From Paraburkholderia largidicola (GTDB lineage Bacteria > Pseudomonadota > Gammaproteobacteria > Burkholderiales > Burkholderiaceae), in contig NZ_AP023174.1 in NCBI RefSeq assembly GCF_013426895.1, positions 3,286,001 to 3,350,000 on the forward strand: a stretch of DNA of 64,000 nt, read 5' to 3'. Position numbers and translations under genes: made by a program. Below, one piece after another: positions 18,391 through 27,213 of the stretch; within the stretch, counting starts at the first letter, position 1, and every line of letters begins with the position of its first letter. The notes beneath the pieces were generated by a model. The model was not told the DNA's origin and searched no databases. It saw only the letters and a list, made by a program, of their open reading frames with translations.

Positions 18391-18711
18391 ATGGATACGA
18401 CACCCAACGGAAACGCCGAGCAGAAGTTTCAGGAGCTCATGGCGAAGCTGCTGGCCACGCCCGAGTGGACAGAAAAGCAGCAACTGGAACTCGAAATGGC
18501 CCGCGACATCTCGGTCGAGATGCTGCGGCTCGCGGAAGTCATGCGCGACGGCAGCGTCGATATGGAGACGTGCCTGACCCTGCTCAAATACGCGAAAGTG
18601 CTGGACTTCGTGATGACGACGCTCGCGTCGCGCCGCGACATCAAGCCTCAGACGCTGCGCGTGATCTTCAAACTGGCCGGACTCAAAGTCGACGAAGCCT
18701 ATCCGGGCTGA
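18391..18711 (+). CDS. Small helical protein of unknown function
   Basis: A 106-residue soluble protein that I do not recognise. The start at 18391 is supported by GAGG 6 nt upstream; two in-frame ATGs further upstream are weaker. The protein is nearly all predicted helix, acidic in the middle (EKQQLELEMARDISVEML) and basic near the end (TLASRRDIKPQTLRVIFKL). It has no signal peptide, membrane segment or cysteine cluster beyond one Cys. Codon use matches the neighbours. A terminator-like hairpin follows within 10 nt, so it is probably a single-gene unit. Confidence 0.7.
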   Translation: MDTTPNGNAEQKFQELMAKLLATPEWTEKQQLELEMARDISVEMLRLAEVMRDGSVDMETCLTLLKYAKVLDFVMTTLASRRDIKPQTLRVIFKLAGLKVDEAYPG

Positions 18712-18720
18712 GTCCGTCGA

Positions 18721-18750
18721 CGGCTGCGCGGCGACATCGCGCAGCCGTTT
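18721..18750 (+). terminator. Hairpin after the small helical protein gene
   Basis: CGGCTGCGCG (18721-18730) and CGCGCAGCCG (18738-18747) form a perfect 10-bp stem with a 7-nt loop, followed by TTT. The U tract is short, so termination may be partial. Confidence 0.65.
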
Positions 18751-19135
18751 CTCCCAGCTTTCGCCGTTTTCCCCGATGTTTGCCACGGCTCGTAGCCGCC
18801 TGTGACAGCCTTTGGCCAGACTTTATGCCTCGGCCTACGCGTGATCTCCCCAATTCCCTCGCATCTCACATGCTGATGCCGCTGCGTCGCAGCATGCGCC
18901 CGCACGGGATGACTTCTATCATGCCCAACTGGTCAGGCGGAAATTCAATAAGCGCATAAGACGCAAGACGCCTCGTCGTCCCGAATCATGCACGGCAGTC
19001 CCGCCGCCAGAGCGGGACGCGCACACAGCATCCGCCACACGCTCGCAGCACGACTGTAGGAAAGCGGCCACCGGACCGGCATCGCCAAGGGGCGCCAATC
19101 ATACGACAGATGCCGCCAACGGAGGAGACGTCGTC
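18751..19135. other. Intergenic region upstream of MFS gene
   Basis: About 385 bp with no supported gene. I see only a small imperfect repeat near 18870-18895 (TGCTGATGCCGCTGCGTCGCAGCA) and, just before the ATG at 19136, GGAGGAGACGTCGTC, which contains a strong Shine-Dalgarno sequence. The sugar-acid operon promoter should be here but no good -35/-10 pair is visible. Confidence 0.5.
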
Positions 19136-20425
19136 ATGAGGAAAATGCGGTGGGTAGTGATCTTGCTGTGCTTTCTTGCAATCGCGGTGAACTACATCGA
19201 CCGCGCGAATCTGGCCGTCGCCGCGCCTGAAATCCAGAAGGCGCTCGGCATCGGCCCCGCGCAGATGGGCTTTATCCTGAGCGGCTTCTTCTGGACTTAC
19301 GCGTTGATGCAAATGCCGTTCGGCTGGTTCGTCGACCGCGTCGGCGCGCGCATCGCGTTGCCGCTCGCCGTCGGATGGTGGTCGTTGTTCACGGCGGCGA
19401 CGGCGGGCGCGAGCAGCGTCGCGGGCATGTTCGGCTGCCGGCTGATGCTCGGCGTCGGCGAAGCGGGCGCGTATCCGTCGTGCGCGAAGCTCGTCAGCCA
19501 ATGGTTCAAGCCGTCGCAGCGCGCGCTGGCGACGAGCATCTTCGATAGCGGCTCGCGCGTCGGCTCGGCGCTGTCGATTCCCGTCGTCGCGCTGATCATC
19601 GGCACGCTAGGCTGGAAGGCATCGTTCGTCGTCACGGGGGTCATCGGCGCGGTGTGGATTGTCGGCTGGCTCGTGATTTACCGCAGCCCGGCTCACGGCG
19701 ACATGACGGGCGAGCAGGACGTCGTGCCCGACACCCGCGCCGCGCGCGCCGCCGATACGGTCACGTGGGCGTCGCTGTTTCGCCATCGCACGCTGTGGGG
19801 CATGATGCTCGGCTTCTTCTGCCTGAACTTCGTGATCTATTTCTTCATCACCTGGTTTCCGAGCTATCTCGTGCAGACGCGCGGCTTTTCGCTGAAGTCG
19901 CTCGGCACGCTCGGCATGATTCCCGCGCTGATGTCGATTCCGGGCGGCTGGATCGGCGGGCTGGTGTCGGATGCGCTGTTCCGGCGCGGCTGGAGCCTCA
20001 CGGCAGCGCGCAAGACGTGTATGGTCGGTGGCATGCTGCTGTCGTCGGTGATCACGCTGTCGGCGTTCACGTCCAATATCTATCTGATGCTCGCGTTCTT
20101 CGGCATCGCGTACGGCAGCCTCGCGTTCGCCGCCGCCAGCATCTGGTCGCTGCCCGCCGACGTCGCGCCCACGCCGCGTCACGTCGCGTCGATCAGCGGC
20201 ATCCAGAACTTCGCGTCGAACCTGGCGGGCATCGTCATCACCACGTTCACGGGCATCATGGTTGCGCTGACGAAGGGCTCGTTCACGATTCCGCTGATCG
20301 TCGCGGGCGGCTTCTGTTTTCTGGGCGCGTTCAGTTATCTTGTGATCGTCGGCCGCATCGAACCGCTGCCCGCCGATCCCGAGCGCCCCTACGTGCCGGA
20401 AGGCGCGCAACGCTCGCACGTTTGA
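19136..20425 (+). CDS. MFS transporter, sugar-acid (GudP/ExuT-like) type
   Basis: A 429-residue twelve-helix transporter of the anion:cation symporter family. The first helix carries the diagnostic NYIDRANLAVAAPEIQ, helix 2 is followed by GWFVDRVGARIAL, and RLMLGVGEAGAYPSCAKLVSQWF is the family signature also seen in glucarate, galactarate, galactonate and hexuronate carriers. It is followed after 22 nt by a UxaA-type sugar-acid dehydratase, so import of galactarate, altronate or a similar acid coupled to protons is a reasonable inference. Confidence 0.88.
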   Translation: MRKMRWVVILLCFLAIAVNYIDRANLAVAAPEIQKALGIGPAQMGFILSGFFWTYALMQMPFGWFVDRVGARIALPLAVGWWSLFTAATAGASSVAGMFGCRLMLGVGEAGAYPSCAKLVSQWFKPSQRALATSIFDSGSRVGSALSIPVVALIIGTLGWKASFVVTGVIGAVWIVGWLVIYRSPAHGDMTGEQDVVPDTRAARAADTVTWASLFRHRTLWGMMLGFFCLNFVIYFFITWFPSYLVQTRGFSLKSLGTLGMIPALMSIPGGWIGGLVSDALFRRGWSLTAARKTCMVGGMLLSSVITLSAFTSNIYLMLAFFGIAYGSLAFAAASIWSLPADVAPTPRHVASISGIQNFASNLAGIVITTFTGIMVALTKGSFTIPLIVAGGFCFLGAFSYLVIVGRIEPLPADPERPYVPEGAQRSHV

Positions 20426-20447
20426 TCTTTCAATAAGGCACCGAATC

Positions 20448-21992
20448 ATGTCGACAGCCATCGCCGCGCACGCCGCCATCCGCCTGCATCCGAACGATGA
20501 CGTGATCATCGCGACGCGCCAGCTCGTGTCGGGCACGCGCATCGAAACCGAGGATCTGGTCGTGACGGGTCTGATTCCGCCCGGCCACAAGATCGCGACG
20601 CGCGCGATCGCGAAGGGCGAGCCCGTCAAGCGCTACAACCAGATCATCGGTGTCGCGCGCGAGGCGATTGCGCGCGGTCAGCATGTGCACACGCACAACC
20701 TGAGCATGGCCGAATTCGCGCGCGAGCACGAATTCGGCGTCGATACGCATCCGACTGCCGCAGCCCACGAGCCGGCGCATTTCATGGGCATCCGTCGCGC
20801 GGACGGCCGCGTCGCGACGCGCAACTACATCGGCATTCTGACGAGCGTGAACTGCTCGGCGACTGTCGCGCGCGCGATCGCCGATCATTTCCGCCGCGAC
20901 GTGCATCCGCAAGAACTCGCGGCTTTTCCGAACGTCGACGGCGTGATCGCGTTGACGCATGGACTTGGCTGCGGCGTCGATCTGCGCGGCGAAGGCATGG
21001 CGATCCTGCAGCGCACGCTGGCGGGCTACGCCGCGCATCCGAACTTCGCGTCGGTGCTGTTCGTGGGGCTGGGTTGCGAGACGAACCAGATTGGCGGCGT
21101 GCTCGAATCGGGCGGCCTCGCCGACAACACCGCGAAACTGCGCAGCTTCACGATTCAGGACAGCGGCGGCACACGCAAAACCATCGAGCGCGGCATCGGG
21201 ATGGTGCGCGACATGCTCGCCGATGCGAACCGCGCGGTGCGCGAGAAGGTGAGCGCGTCGCATCTGATGGTCGGCTTGCAGTGCGGCGGCTCGGACGGCT
21301 ATTCGGGCATCTCGGCGAATCCGGCGCTGGGCGCCGCCGTCGACCGGCTCGTGCAGCATGGCGGCACGGCGATACTGTCGGAGACGCCCGAAGTCTACGG
21401 CGCCGAGCACCTGCTCACGCGCCGTGCGGTGAGCCGCGAAGTCGGCGAGAAGCTGCTGGCGCGTATCGCGTGGTGGCAGGACTACTGCGCGCGCAACGGC
21501 GCAGCGCTCGACAACAATCCGTCGGCGGGCAACAAGGTCGGCGGCTTGACGACCATCCTCGAAAAGTCGCTCGGCGCGGTGGCGAAAGGCGGCACGACAA
21601 ACCTCGTCGACGTGTACGAGTACGCGCAGCCGATTTGCGCGAAGGGTTTCGTGTTCATGGATTCGCCCGGCTACGATCCGATGTCGGCGACCGGCCAGGT
21701 CGCGTCGGGCGCGAACCTGATCTGCTTCACGACGGGACGCGGCTCGGCGTACGGCTGCGCGCCGTCGCCCTCGTTGAAGCTCGCGACCAACACGGCGCTG
21801 TGGGAACGTCAGGAAGAAGACATCGACATCAACTGCGGCGGCGTGATCGACGGCACGGCATCCATCGATCAGCTCGGCGCGGACATCTTCCAGATGATGC
21901 TCGACTGCGCGTCAGGCACGCGCTCGAAAAGCGAACTGCACGGCTACGGACAGAACGAGTTCGTGCCCTGGCAAGTCGGCGTGGTGACCTGA
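20448..21992 (+). CDS. UxaA-type altronate/galactarate dehydratase
   Basis: A 514-residue iron-dependent sugar-acid dehydratase. It has an N-terminal SAF domain (about 12-85, ending RGQHVHTHN) and a C-terminal UxaA/GarD catalytic domain with TSVNCSATVAR, VIALTHGLGCG, LMVGLQCGGSDGYSGI, NPSAGNKVGGLTTILEKSLG and FTTGRGSAYG. The intact N-terminal domain and length place it between E. coli UxaA (495) and GarD (523). The HTHN ending of the SAF domain resembles UxaA (HAHN) more than GarD. It dehydrates an aldonic or aldaric acid to a 2-keto-3-deoxy acid. The transporter upstream is its likely supplier. No regulator or aldolase is adjacent. Confidence 0.9.
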   Translation: MSTAIAAHAAIRLHPNDDVIIATRQLVSGTRIETEDLVVTGLIPPGHKIATRAIAKGEPVKRYNQIIGVAREAIARGQHVHTHNLSMAEFAREHEFGVDTHPTAAAHEPAHFMGIRRADGRVATRNYIGILTSVNCSATVARAIADHFRRDVHPQELAAFPNVDGVIALTHGLGCGVDLRGEGMAILQRTLAGYAAHPNFASVLFVGLGCETNQIGGVLESGGLADNTAKLRSFTIQDSGGTRKTIERGIGMVRDMLADANRAVREKVSASHLMVGLQCGGSDGYSGISANPALGAAVDRLVQHGGTAILSETPEVYGAEHLLTRRAVSREVGEKLLARIAWWQDYCARNGAALDNNPSAGNKVGGLTTILEKSLGAVAKGGTTNLVDVYEYAQPICAKGFVFMDSPGYDPMSATGQVASGANLICFTTGRGSAYGCAPSPSLKLATNTALWERQEEDIDINCGGVIDGTASIDQLGADIFQMMLDCASGTRSKSELHGYGQNEFVPWQVGVVT

Positions 21993-22014
21993 GCGCGGAC
22001 TGACGTGACAGACG

Positions 22015-22227
22015 TTACGCGGCGGCAGGCGCGGCGACCGGCGGCGTGCCGTCGTGGAACATCGACCTCAGTTGTGCGCGCAGTTCGGGCGAATCGCTGT
22101 GCTTGTGCGCCTGCATCGCATGCGCGACGGCGGCTTCGAGCAGTTCGTTTTCCGAATCGGCGCAAAGGGCGACCGTGCAGTTGATGTCGCTCGGGCATTC
22201 GCGGCAATCGATGTATTTGCGACCCAT
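22015..22227 (-). CDS. DUF1059 small protein
   Basis: A 70-residue protein with the DUF1059 pattern: three cysteines near the start (YIDCRECPSDINCTVAL) and ADSENELLEAAVAHAMQAH in the middle. The family has no established function; the cysteines could bind a metal. It converges with the dehydratase gene and ends 22 nt from it. The start is an ATG preceded by GAGGAGTCAGTC, which contains a Shine-Dalgarno sequence. Confidence 0.85.
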   Translation of the reverse strand: MGRKYIDCRECPSDINCTVALCADSENELLEAAVAHAMQAHKHSDSPELRAQLRSMFHDGTPPVAAPAAA

Positions 22228-22495
22228 GACTGACTCCTCAGATCAAAGTCGTCGCGTGCAACACGTGCGCCGGCCTCGCCTCGGTGCGCCTATCGGCGAG
22301 GCTTTGGCAGCGGAAATAGGTGAGTTGTGCGCGGCTGGGCGGCGCGGCGTGCGCCGGAAAGGAAGGTGTGTGAGAAAAGTATAGGTCGCACTGTGTGCCT
22401 GCCTGCTCCGGGTTTGCCCCGCTTCCAGGTGGGTGGGACAATACCGGCCTTCGCGCCGCGCGCGTTTCACCGCCATTCACATCACTTTCCCGCCG

Positions 22496-23764
22496 ATGCC
22501 GAACTCGTCCGATCACCCCACGCATCACGCCCGCGTTGCCGTTATCGGCGGCGGCCCTGCGGGGCTGATGGCCGCCGAAGCGCTGGCGAGCGGCGGCGCG
22601 CGCGTCGACGTGTACGACGCGATGCCGTCCGTCGGGCGCAAGTTTCTGATGGCGGGCAAAGGCGGCATGAACATCACGCACTCCGAGCCGATCGAGCCGT
22701 TTCTCGGCCGCTATGGCAAGCGCCGCGCCGATATCGCGCCGTTGCTCGATGCGTTCGGCCCGAACGCGCTGCGTGAATGGCTCGATGAACTGGGCGTCGC
22801 GACCTTCGTCGGCAGTTCGGGCCGTGTGTTTCCGACCGACATGAAGGCCGCGCCGATGCTGCGCGCGTGGTTGCATCGTTTGCGGGAAGCGGGCGTGCAA
22901 TTTCACATGCGGCATAAATGGATCGGCTGGGCTGTGCCCGCTTCGTCCGATGCGCATGGCCTGCGATTCGCGACGCCCGACGGCGAGCGCGAAGTGAGCG
23001 TCGATGCCGTCGTGTTTGCGCTAGGCGGCGGCAGTTGGGCGCGCCTCGGCTCCGACGCCGCATGGGTTCCGTTGATGCAGCAGCGCGAGATTCCCGTCGC
23101 GCCGCTCTTGCCCGCAAACTGCGGCTTCGACACGCACTGGACCGACTACTTCCGCGAACGCTACGCGGGGCAGCCGGTGAAGCCGGTTTCGATCGCTGTT
23201 GAAAACGTGGACGGTGCGGTCCAGCATCGACAAGGTGAGTTCGTCGTGACGTCGACGGGGATCGAAGGAAGTCTTGTTTATGCGCTGTCTTCGGTGATTC
23301 GCGACCGTTTACTCGCGAATGGCGAGGCAACGATCGCGCTCGACCTCGCGCCGGGCCTGAGTGCACAGCGCGTGATCGACGAAGTGACGCGGCCACGCGG
23401 CTCGCGCTCGATGTCGAGCCACTTGCATAGCCGCATCGGCGTGACGGGCGTGAAGCTCGGCTTGCTGCACGAATGTGTGTCGAAGGAAGATTTCACCGAT
23501 GCCGCGAAGCTCGCGCAAGCCATCAAGTCATTGCCATTGCGGCTGACGCGCCCGCGTCCCATCGACGAAGCGATCAGCAGCGCGGGCGGCATTCCATTCG
23601 AAGCGCTCAATGCCGAGTTGATGATCCGCCAACTTCCCGGCGTGTTCTGCGCGGGCGAGATGCTCGACTGGGAAGCGCCGACGGGCGGTTATCTGTTGAC
23701 AGCGTGCTTCGCCAGCGGCCTCGTCGCGGGACGCGGCGCGCTGGCTTATCTCCTTCGGCGCTAG
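22496..23764 (+). CDS. NAD(P)/FAD-dependent oxidoreductase, HI0933-like (TIGR03862 type)
   Basis: A 422-residue flavoprotein. The FAD-binding GxGxxG is VAVIGGGPAGLMAAEAL (about 13-29), followed by SVGRKFLMAGKGGMNITHSEP, a hallmark of the HI0933/YhiN group. VVFALGGGSWARLGSD is the second nucleotide motif. The C-terminus has the conserved FCAGEMLDWEAPTGGYLLTACFASG, which covers the flavin. The physiological role of this family is unknown; it is often labelled aminoacetone oxidase-like or BaiN-like. The frame is open from 22433, but MPNSSDHPTHHARVAVIGG is the sensible start. It stands alone. Confidence 0.9.
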   Translation: MPNSSDHPTHHARVAVIGGGPAGLMAAEALASGGARVDVYDAMPSVGRKFLMAGKGGMNITHSEPIEPFLGRYGKRRADIAPLLDAFGPNALREWLDELGVATFVGSSGRVFPTDMKAAPMLRAWLHRLREAGVQFHMRHKWIGWAVPASSDAHGLRFATPDGEREVSVDAVVFALGGGSWARLGSDAAWVPLMQQREIPVAPLLPANCGFDTHWTDYFRERYAGQPVKPVSIAVENVDGAVQHRQGEFVVTSTGIEGSLVYALSSVIRDRLLANGEATIALDLAPGLSAQRVIDEVTRPRGSRSMSSHLHSRIGVTGVKLGLLHECVSKEDFTDAAKLAQAIKSLPLRLTRPRPIDEAISSAGGIPFEALNAELMIRQLPGVFCAGEMLDWEAPTGGYLLTACFASGLVAGRGALAYLLRR

Positions 23765-23773
23765 TTCACCAGG

Positions 23774-24919
23774 TCACGGCTTCGTTGCGGCTCTCTTCGC
23801 CTTGAGCCGCCACAAAGATGTGACTTCGGCGGCACGCGCGGCGTGCAGCGGATCGTCGGCGTCCGCCGCTTTCGGATGACGCGGCTTGATGTCCTCGCGT
23901 CCGGCGACAATCAGCCCCGCGTTGTCGATGGCGGCCAGCAGCCAGTCGCGCGTGCGCATGCCCAGATGTTCCGCGAAGTCGGACAGAATCAGCCAGCCCT
24001 CGCCGCCCGGCGAAAGATGAGCGCCGAGTCCGTTCAGAAAGCCGAGCAACATGCGACTTTCGTAGTCGTACACGGCGTTTTCGATCGGCGACGCCGGACG
24101 GGCCGGCACCCACGGCGGATTGCAGACCACGAGCGGCGCGCGTCCCTCAGGGAACAGATCGGCCGCGATCAATTCGACCTGGCTGTCGTAGCCGAGCCGC
24201 GTGAGATTCTCTTTGGCGCAGGCGAGCGCGCGTGGGTCCTGATCGGTCGCGACGATCCGCTTGACGCCCCGCTTCGCGAGCACCGCCGACAGCACGCCCG
24301 TGCCGACACCGATATCGAACGCCTTTTCCACGGAAGGCAGCGGCGTTCGCGCGACCAGATCGACATACTCGCCGCGCACGGGCGAAAACACGCCGTAGTA
24401 CGGATGGATGCGCTCCTGCAAAACGGGAATCTCGACGCCCTTCTTGCGCCATTCGTGCGCGCCGATCAGGCCGAGTAGCTCGCGCAACGAAACCACGGAC
24501 GGTTCCTGACCAGCAGGCCCGTAGACTTCTTCGCATGCCTGCTGCACGTTAGGCGCACGGCGCAACGGAATCGTGTAGTCGCCTTCGAGCGGAATCAGCA
24601 GCATGCCGAGCGTGCGCGCGCGTTGCGACTGCGCTTGCCGATGCAGATTGAAGGCGTCCAGCGGGGTTTCACCAACCTGCTTGCGCGGCTTGCGTTCCAG
24701 GCGGCGGGTCATCGCTTGCAGCAACTGACGTGCGTTCTGGAAATCGCCACGCCATAGCAGTGCGGTGCCCTCGCAAGCGAGACGATAGGCAGCGTCGGCC
24801 GTCGTGCGGTCGTCAGCGATCACGACGCGCTTCGCGGGCGGAACGGCGGCTTCCGAGCGCCAGCGAGCCGATTGCGGGCCGTCGGCTTCAGGCCAGGTCA
24901 GGGTGGGGAAATTGGTCAT
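23774..24919 (-). CDS. Class I SAM-dependent methyltransferase with NPPW motif
   Basis: A 381-residue protein. An N-terminal helical region of about 175 residues precedes a Rossmann methyltransferase core with motif I AFDIGVGTGVLSAVLAKRG, an acidic post-I strand IVATDQDPRALACAKEN, and motif IV VVCNPPWVPARP. NPPW in place of NPPY is used by N-methyltransferases acting on amino groups of bases or amides, as in RsmC/RlmG and HemK relatives, so the substrate is probably rRNA or protein. It converges with the flavoprotein gene, 9 nt apart. Confidence 0.85.
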   Translation of the reverse strand: MTNFPTLTWPEADGPQSARWRSEAAVPPAKRVVIADDRTTADAAYRLACEGTALLWRGDFQNARQLLQAMTRRLERKPRKQVGETPLDAFNLHRQAQSQRARTLGMLLIPLEGDYTIPLRRAPNVQQACEEVYGPAGQEPSVVSLRELLGLIGAHEWRKKGVEIPVLQERIHPYYGVFSPVRGEYVDLVARTPLPSVEKAFDIGVGTGVLSAVLAKRGVKRIVATDQDPRALACAKENLTRLGYDSQVELIAADLFPEGRAPLVVCNPPWVPARPASPIENAVYDYESRMLLGFLNGLGAHLSPGGEGWLILSDFAEHLGMRTRDWLLAAIDNAGLIVAGREDIKPRHPKAADADDPLHAARAAEVTSLWRLKAKRAATKP

Positions 24920-25024
24920 GTCCGTATTCTATTGAACCGTTGGGCCTCGTCGACATCGTGTCCGTTTCGGAGGGATGAGACTTTTGAGGACGACTGAACG
25001 GGAGACAGTGGGAGTGGACCAAAG

Positions 25025-25065
25025 AAAAACGGGTTACACGGTATGCCCGTGTAACCCGTTTTTTT
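25025..25065. terminator. Bidirectional intrinsic terminator after tRNA-Thr
   Basis: AACGGGTTACACGG (25028-25041) and CCGTGTAACCCGTT (25047-25060) form a perfect 14-bp stem with a 5-nt loop, A-rich on the left and T5 on the right. It begins 5 nt past the tRNA CCA end and ends the minus-strand petABC-sspAB-tRNA series. Confidence 0.94.
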
Positions 25066-25070
25066 GATAC

Positions 25071-25146
25071 TGGTGCCGGCTGCAGGACTCGAACCCGCCA
25101 CCTCATGATTACAAGTCAAGCGCTCTACCTGATGAGCTAAGCCGGC
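25071..25146 (-). tRNA. tRNA-Thr (anticodon TGT)
   Basis: Reading the minus strand from 25146, the 7-bp acceptor stem GCCGGCT pairs with AGCCGGC. The D arm GCTC/GAGC, an anticodon loop CTTGTAA giving TGT, and the T arm GCGGG-TTCGAGT-CCTGC are all in place. Discriminator A and an encoded CCA follow. One T-T mismatch is present in the anticodon stem. It decodes ACA and, by wobble, other ACN threonine codons. It lies 26 nt after the sspB stop, so it may be processed from a longer transcript. Confidence 0.95.
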
Positions 25147-25172
25147 GTAAGACTTGAGACCGCGATTCTACT

Positions 25173-25661
25173 TCATTTCACGACTTTGAGGTGGCCTCTT
25201 CCGCCACCTTTCGATCCATCGTCGTCGGGACGCGGATCTTCATCGGTTTCGCTGACTTTCTCAGCAGCCACAGCCTGTGGCGCCGCTTCCGGCGCTTCGG
25301 CGATCACGGCTTCTTCGTCCTCGGAGTCCGTCGCCTCGCCGCCCGCCGACTCGACCGGGAACGCCATGCCCTGCCCATTCTCGCGCGCGTAAATGGCGAG
25401 AACGTTCGCAACAGGCACCTCGATCTTGTGCGACTTGCCCGAGAACCGCGCGTTGAATTCGATCCACTCGTTGCCCATCTGCAGCTGGCTCGTCGCCTCG
25501 AAGCTGATGTTCAACACGATCTCGTTGTCGCGCACGAACTGCCGCGGCACGCGCGTCTGGTTGTCGACACGCACCGCGATATGCGGCGTATAGCCGTTAT
25601 CGGTACACCACTCGTACAGCGCCCGCAGCAGGTACGGCTTCGTGGAAATCTCTTGCATCAA
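25173..25661 (-). CDS. sspB: ClpXP protease specificity-enhancing factor SspB
   Basis: SspB tethers ssrA-tagged proteins from stalled ribosomes to ClpXP. The 162-residue protein has the globular SspB fold (about 1-110) beginning STKPYLLRALYEWCTDNGYTPHI, with the peptide-binding VNLSF-like strand as IVLNISFEA. A flexible acidic linker rich in Glu and Ala follows. The C-terminal tail GHLKVVK matches the ClpX-binding motif (LRVVK in E. coli). It follows sspA by 66 nt, the usual order. Confidence 0.96.
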   Translation of the reverse strand: MMQEISTKPYLLRALYEWCTDNGYTPHIAVRVDNQTRVPRQFVRDNEIVLNISFEATSQLQMGNEWIEFNARFSGKSHKIEVPVANVLAIYARENGQGMAFPVESAGGEATDSEDEEAVIAEAPEAAPQAVAAEKVSETDEDPRPDDDGSKGGGRGHLKVVK

Positions 25662-25727
25662 CTGTCCTTTTGCCGGGCAGACGCGCGAACCAGACGCCGC
25701 GCGCCATACCCGAAGCCAATCTCAAAC

Positions 25728-26339
25728 TCAGCGGCGCATCACCTTTTCCGACGGCGTCAGCGCTTCGATATAGGCCGGACGGCTGAAAATACGCTCGGCG
25801 TACTTCATCAGCGGCGCAGCGTTCTTCGACAGTTCGATGCCGTAGTGATCCAGACGCCACAAGAGCGGTGCGATCGCGACGTCGAGCATCGAGAACTCTT
25901 CGCCGAGCATGTACTTGTTCTTCAGGAAGATCGGTGCGAGCTGCGTCAGGCGGTCGCGAATAGCCAGGCGCGCCTTTTCGTGATTCTTCTCGGCGGCCTT
26001 GCCCTTCTCGTTCTCGAGCGTGCCGACGTGGACGAACAGCTCTTTCTCGAAATTGAGCAGGAACAGACGCGCGCGAGCACGCTGGACGGGATCGGCCGGC
26101 ATCAGTTGCGGATGCGGGAAGCGCTCGTCGATGTACTCGTTGATGATGTTCGATTCGTACAGGATCAGATCCCGTTCGACGAGGATCGGCACCTGACCAT
26201 ACGGATTCATCACGGCGATGTCTTCCGGTTTATTGAACAGGTCGACGTCGCGGATTTCGAAGTCCATGCCCTTTTCGAACAACACCAGCCGGCAGCGCTG
26301 GGAGAACGGGCAAGTAGTGCCGGAATACAGAACCATCAT
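25728..26339 (-). CDS. sspA: Stringent starvation protein A
   Basis: SspA is a glutathione-transferase-fold protein that associates with RNA polymerase in E. coli and affects transcription in stationary phase and acid stress. The 203-residue protein has the thioredoxin-like N-terminal domain (MMVLYSGTTCPFSQRCRLVLFEKG) and an all-helical C-terminal domain. The segment around DRLTQLAPIFLKNKYMLGEEFSMLD is family-typical. It sits between petC and sspB, an arrangement common in beta- and gammaproteobacteria. An activity as a true glutathione transferase is unlikely for this group. Confidence 0.93.
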   Translation of the reverse strand: MMVLYSGTTCPFSQRCRLVLFEKGMDFEIRDVDLFNKPEDIAVMNPYGQVPILVERDLILYESNIINEYIDERFPHPQLMPADPVQRARARLFLLNFEKELFVHVGTLENEKGKAAEKNHEKARLAIRDRLTQLAPIFLKNKYMLGEEFSMLDVAIAPLLWRLDHYGIELSKNAAPLMKYAERIFSRPAYIEALTPSEKVMRR

Positions 26340-26434
26340 GTTTGCGTTTCCTCAAAAAACTTAAAGGGCCAGCGAGCGGGAAAACCGTCCTGCAGGTTTT
26401 CCCTTGCGCCGGCCCCACACCAGTTACGGCGTGA

Positions 26435-27190
26435 CTATTTGATATCTTTCCAGTACGCGGCGTTCAGTCGCCAGGCGAAAAAGCTCAGGACGCCCAGAAA
26501 CAGCAGCACCCACACGCCAAGCTGGCGACGGGTCTTCTGCGTCGGTTCGGACATCCATGACAGGTACGACACGAGGTCGGCCACATCAGAATCATAATCT
26601 ACCGGTGACACCGTCCCCGGCGTGACCTGCTGGTATCCCACGAATTTCTTGACCTTTTCCTTCGTGTGTTCGTCGATTTCGTCTTCGAACTTCGCCGTTC
26701 TCTGCCCCTGAAGCTGCCACAGCACGTGAGGCATGCTCACGTTTTCGTACACCATATTGTTCCAGCCGGTCGGCCGTGTGTCATCGCGGTAGAAACTGCG
26801 CAAATACGTATACAGCCAGTCGCGGTTTCTTGCCCGCGCTTCCACCGACAGATCCGGCGGCGTCGCGCCGAACCACGCTTTCGCGTCGTCGGGGCGCATT
26901 GCCACCGTCATCGTGTTGCCGACTTTATCTGTCGTGAACAGCAGGTTTTTTTCAATTTCCTTCTGCGAAATGCCGATATCTTGCAATCGGCTGTACCGCA
27001 TCAGGTTCGCACTATGGCAATTCAGGCAGTAGTTTACAAACAATCGGGCGCCATGCTGCAACGAGGCAATATTGTCCGCGTTGTCGGGCGCACGGTCGAG
27101 CGGGAATTCGCCTTCCGCGCGAACGGACGTCGCGGATAGCGCCAGCACGGTTGCACCGAGCAGCGCGAGCGTCGAAAGCAGTTTTCTCAT
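26435..27190 (-). CDS. petC: Cytochrome c1 of the bc1 complex
   Basis: PetC passes electrons from the Rieske protein to soluble cytochrome c. The 251-residue protein from the ATG at 27190 (AGGAG 9 nt upstream) has a cleavable signal peptide ending around ATSVRA, one heme c site CLNCH near residue 54 in a VNYCLNCHSANLMRYSRL context, and a distal methionine ligand region GNTMTVAMRPDDAK. A C-terminal anchor helix is seen at about 225-243. The frame is open further upstream inside petB, but that extension lacks family similarity. It ends 95 nt before sspA. Confidence 0.96.
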   Translation of the reverse strand: MRKLLSTLALLGATVLALSATSVRAEGEFPLDRAPDNADNIASLQHGARLFVNYCLNCHSANLMRYSRLQDIGISQKEIEKNLLFTTDKVGNTMTVAMRPDDAKAWFGATPPDLSVEARARNRDWLYTYLRSFYRDDTRPTGWNNMVYENVSMPHVLWQLQGQRTAKFEDEIDEHTKEKVKKFVGYQQVTPGTVSPVDYDSDVADLVSYLSWMSEPTQKTRRQLGVWVLLFLGVLSFFAWRLNAAYWKDIK

Positions 27191-27213
27191 TTTCGTTTTC
27201 TCCTGGCTCGCGG

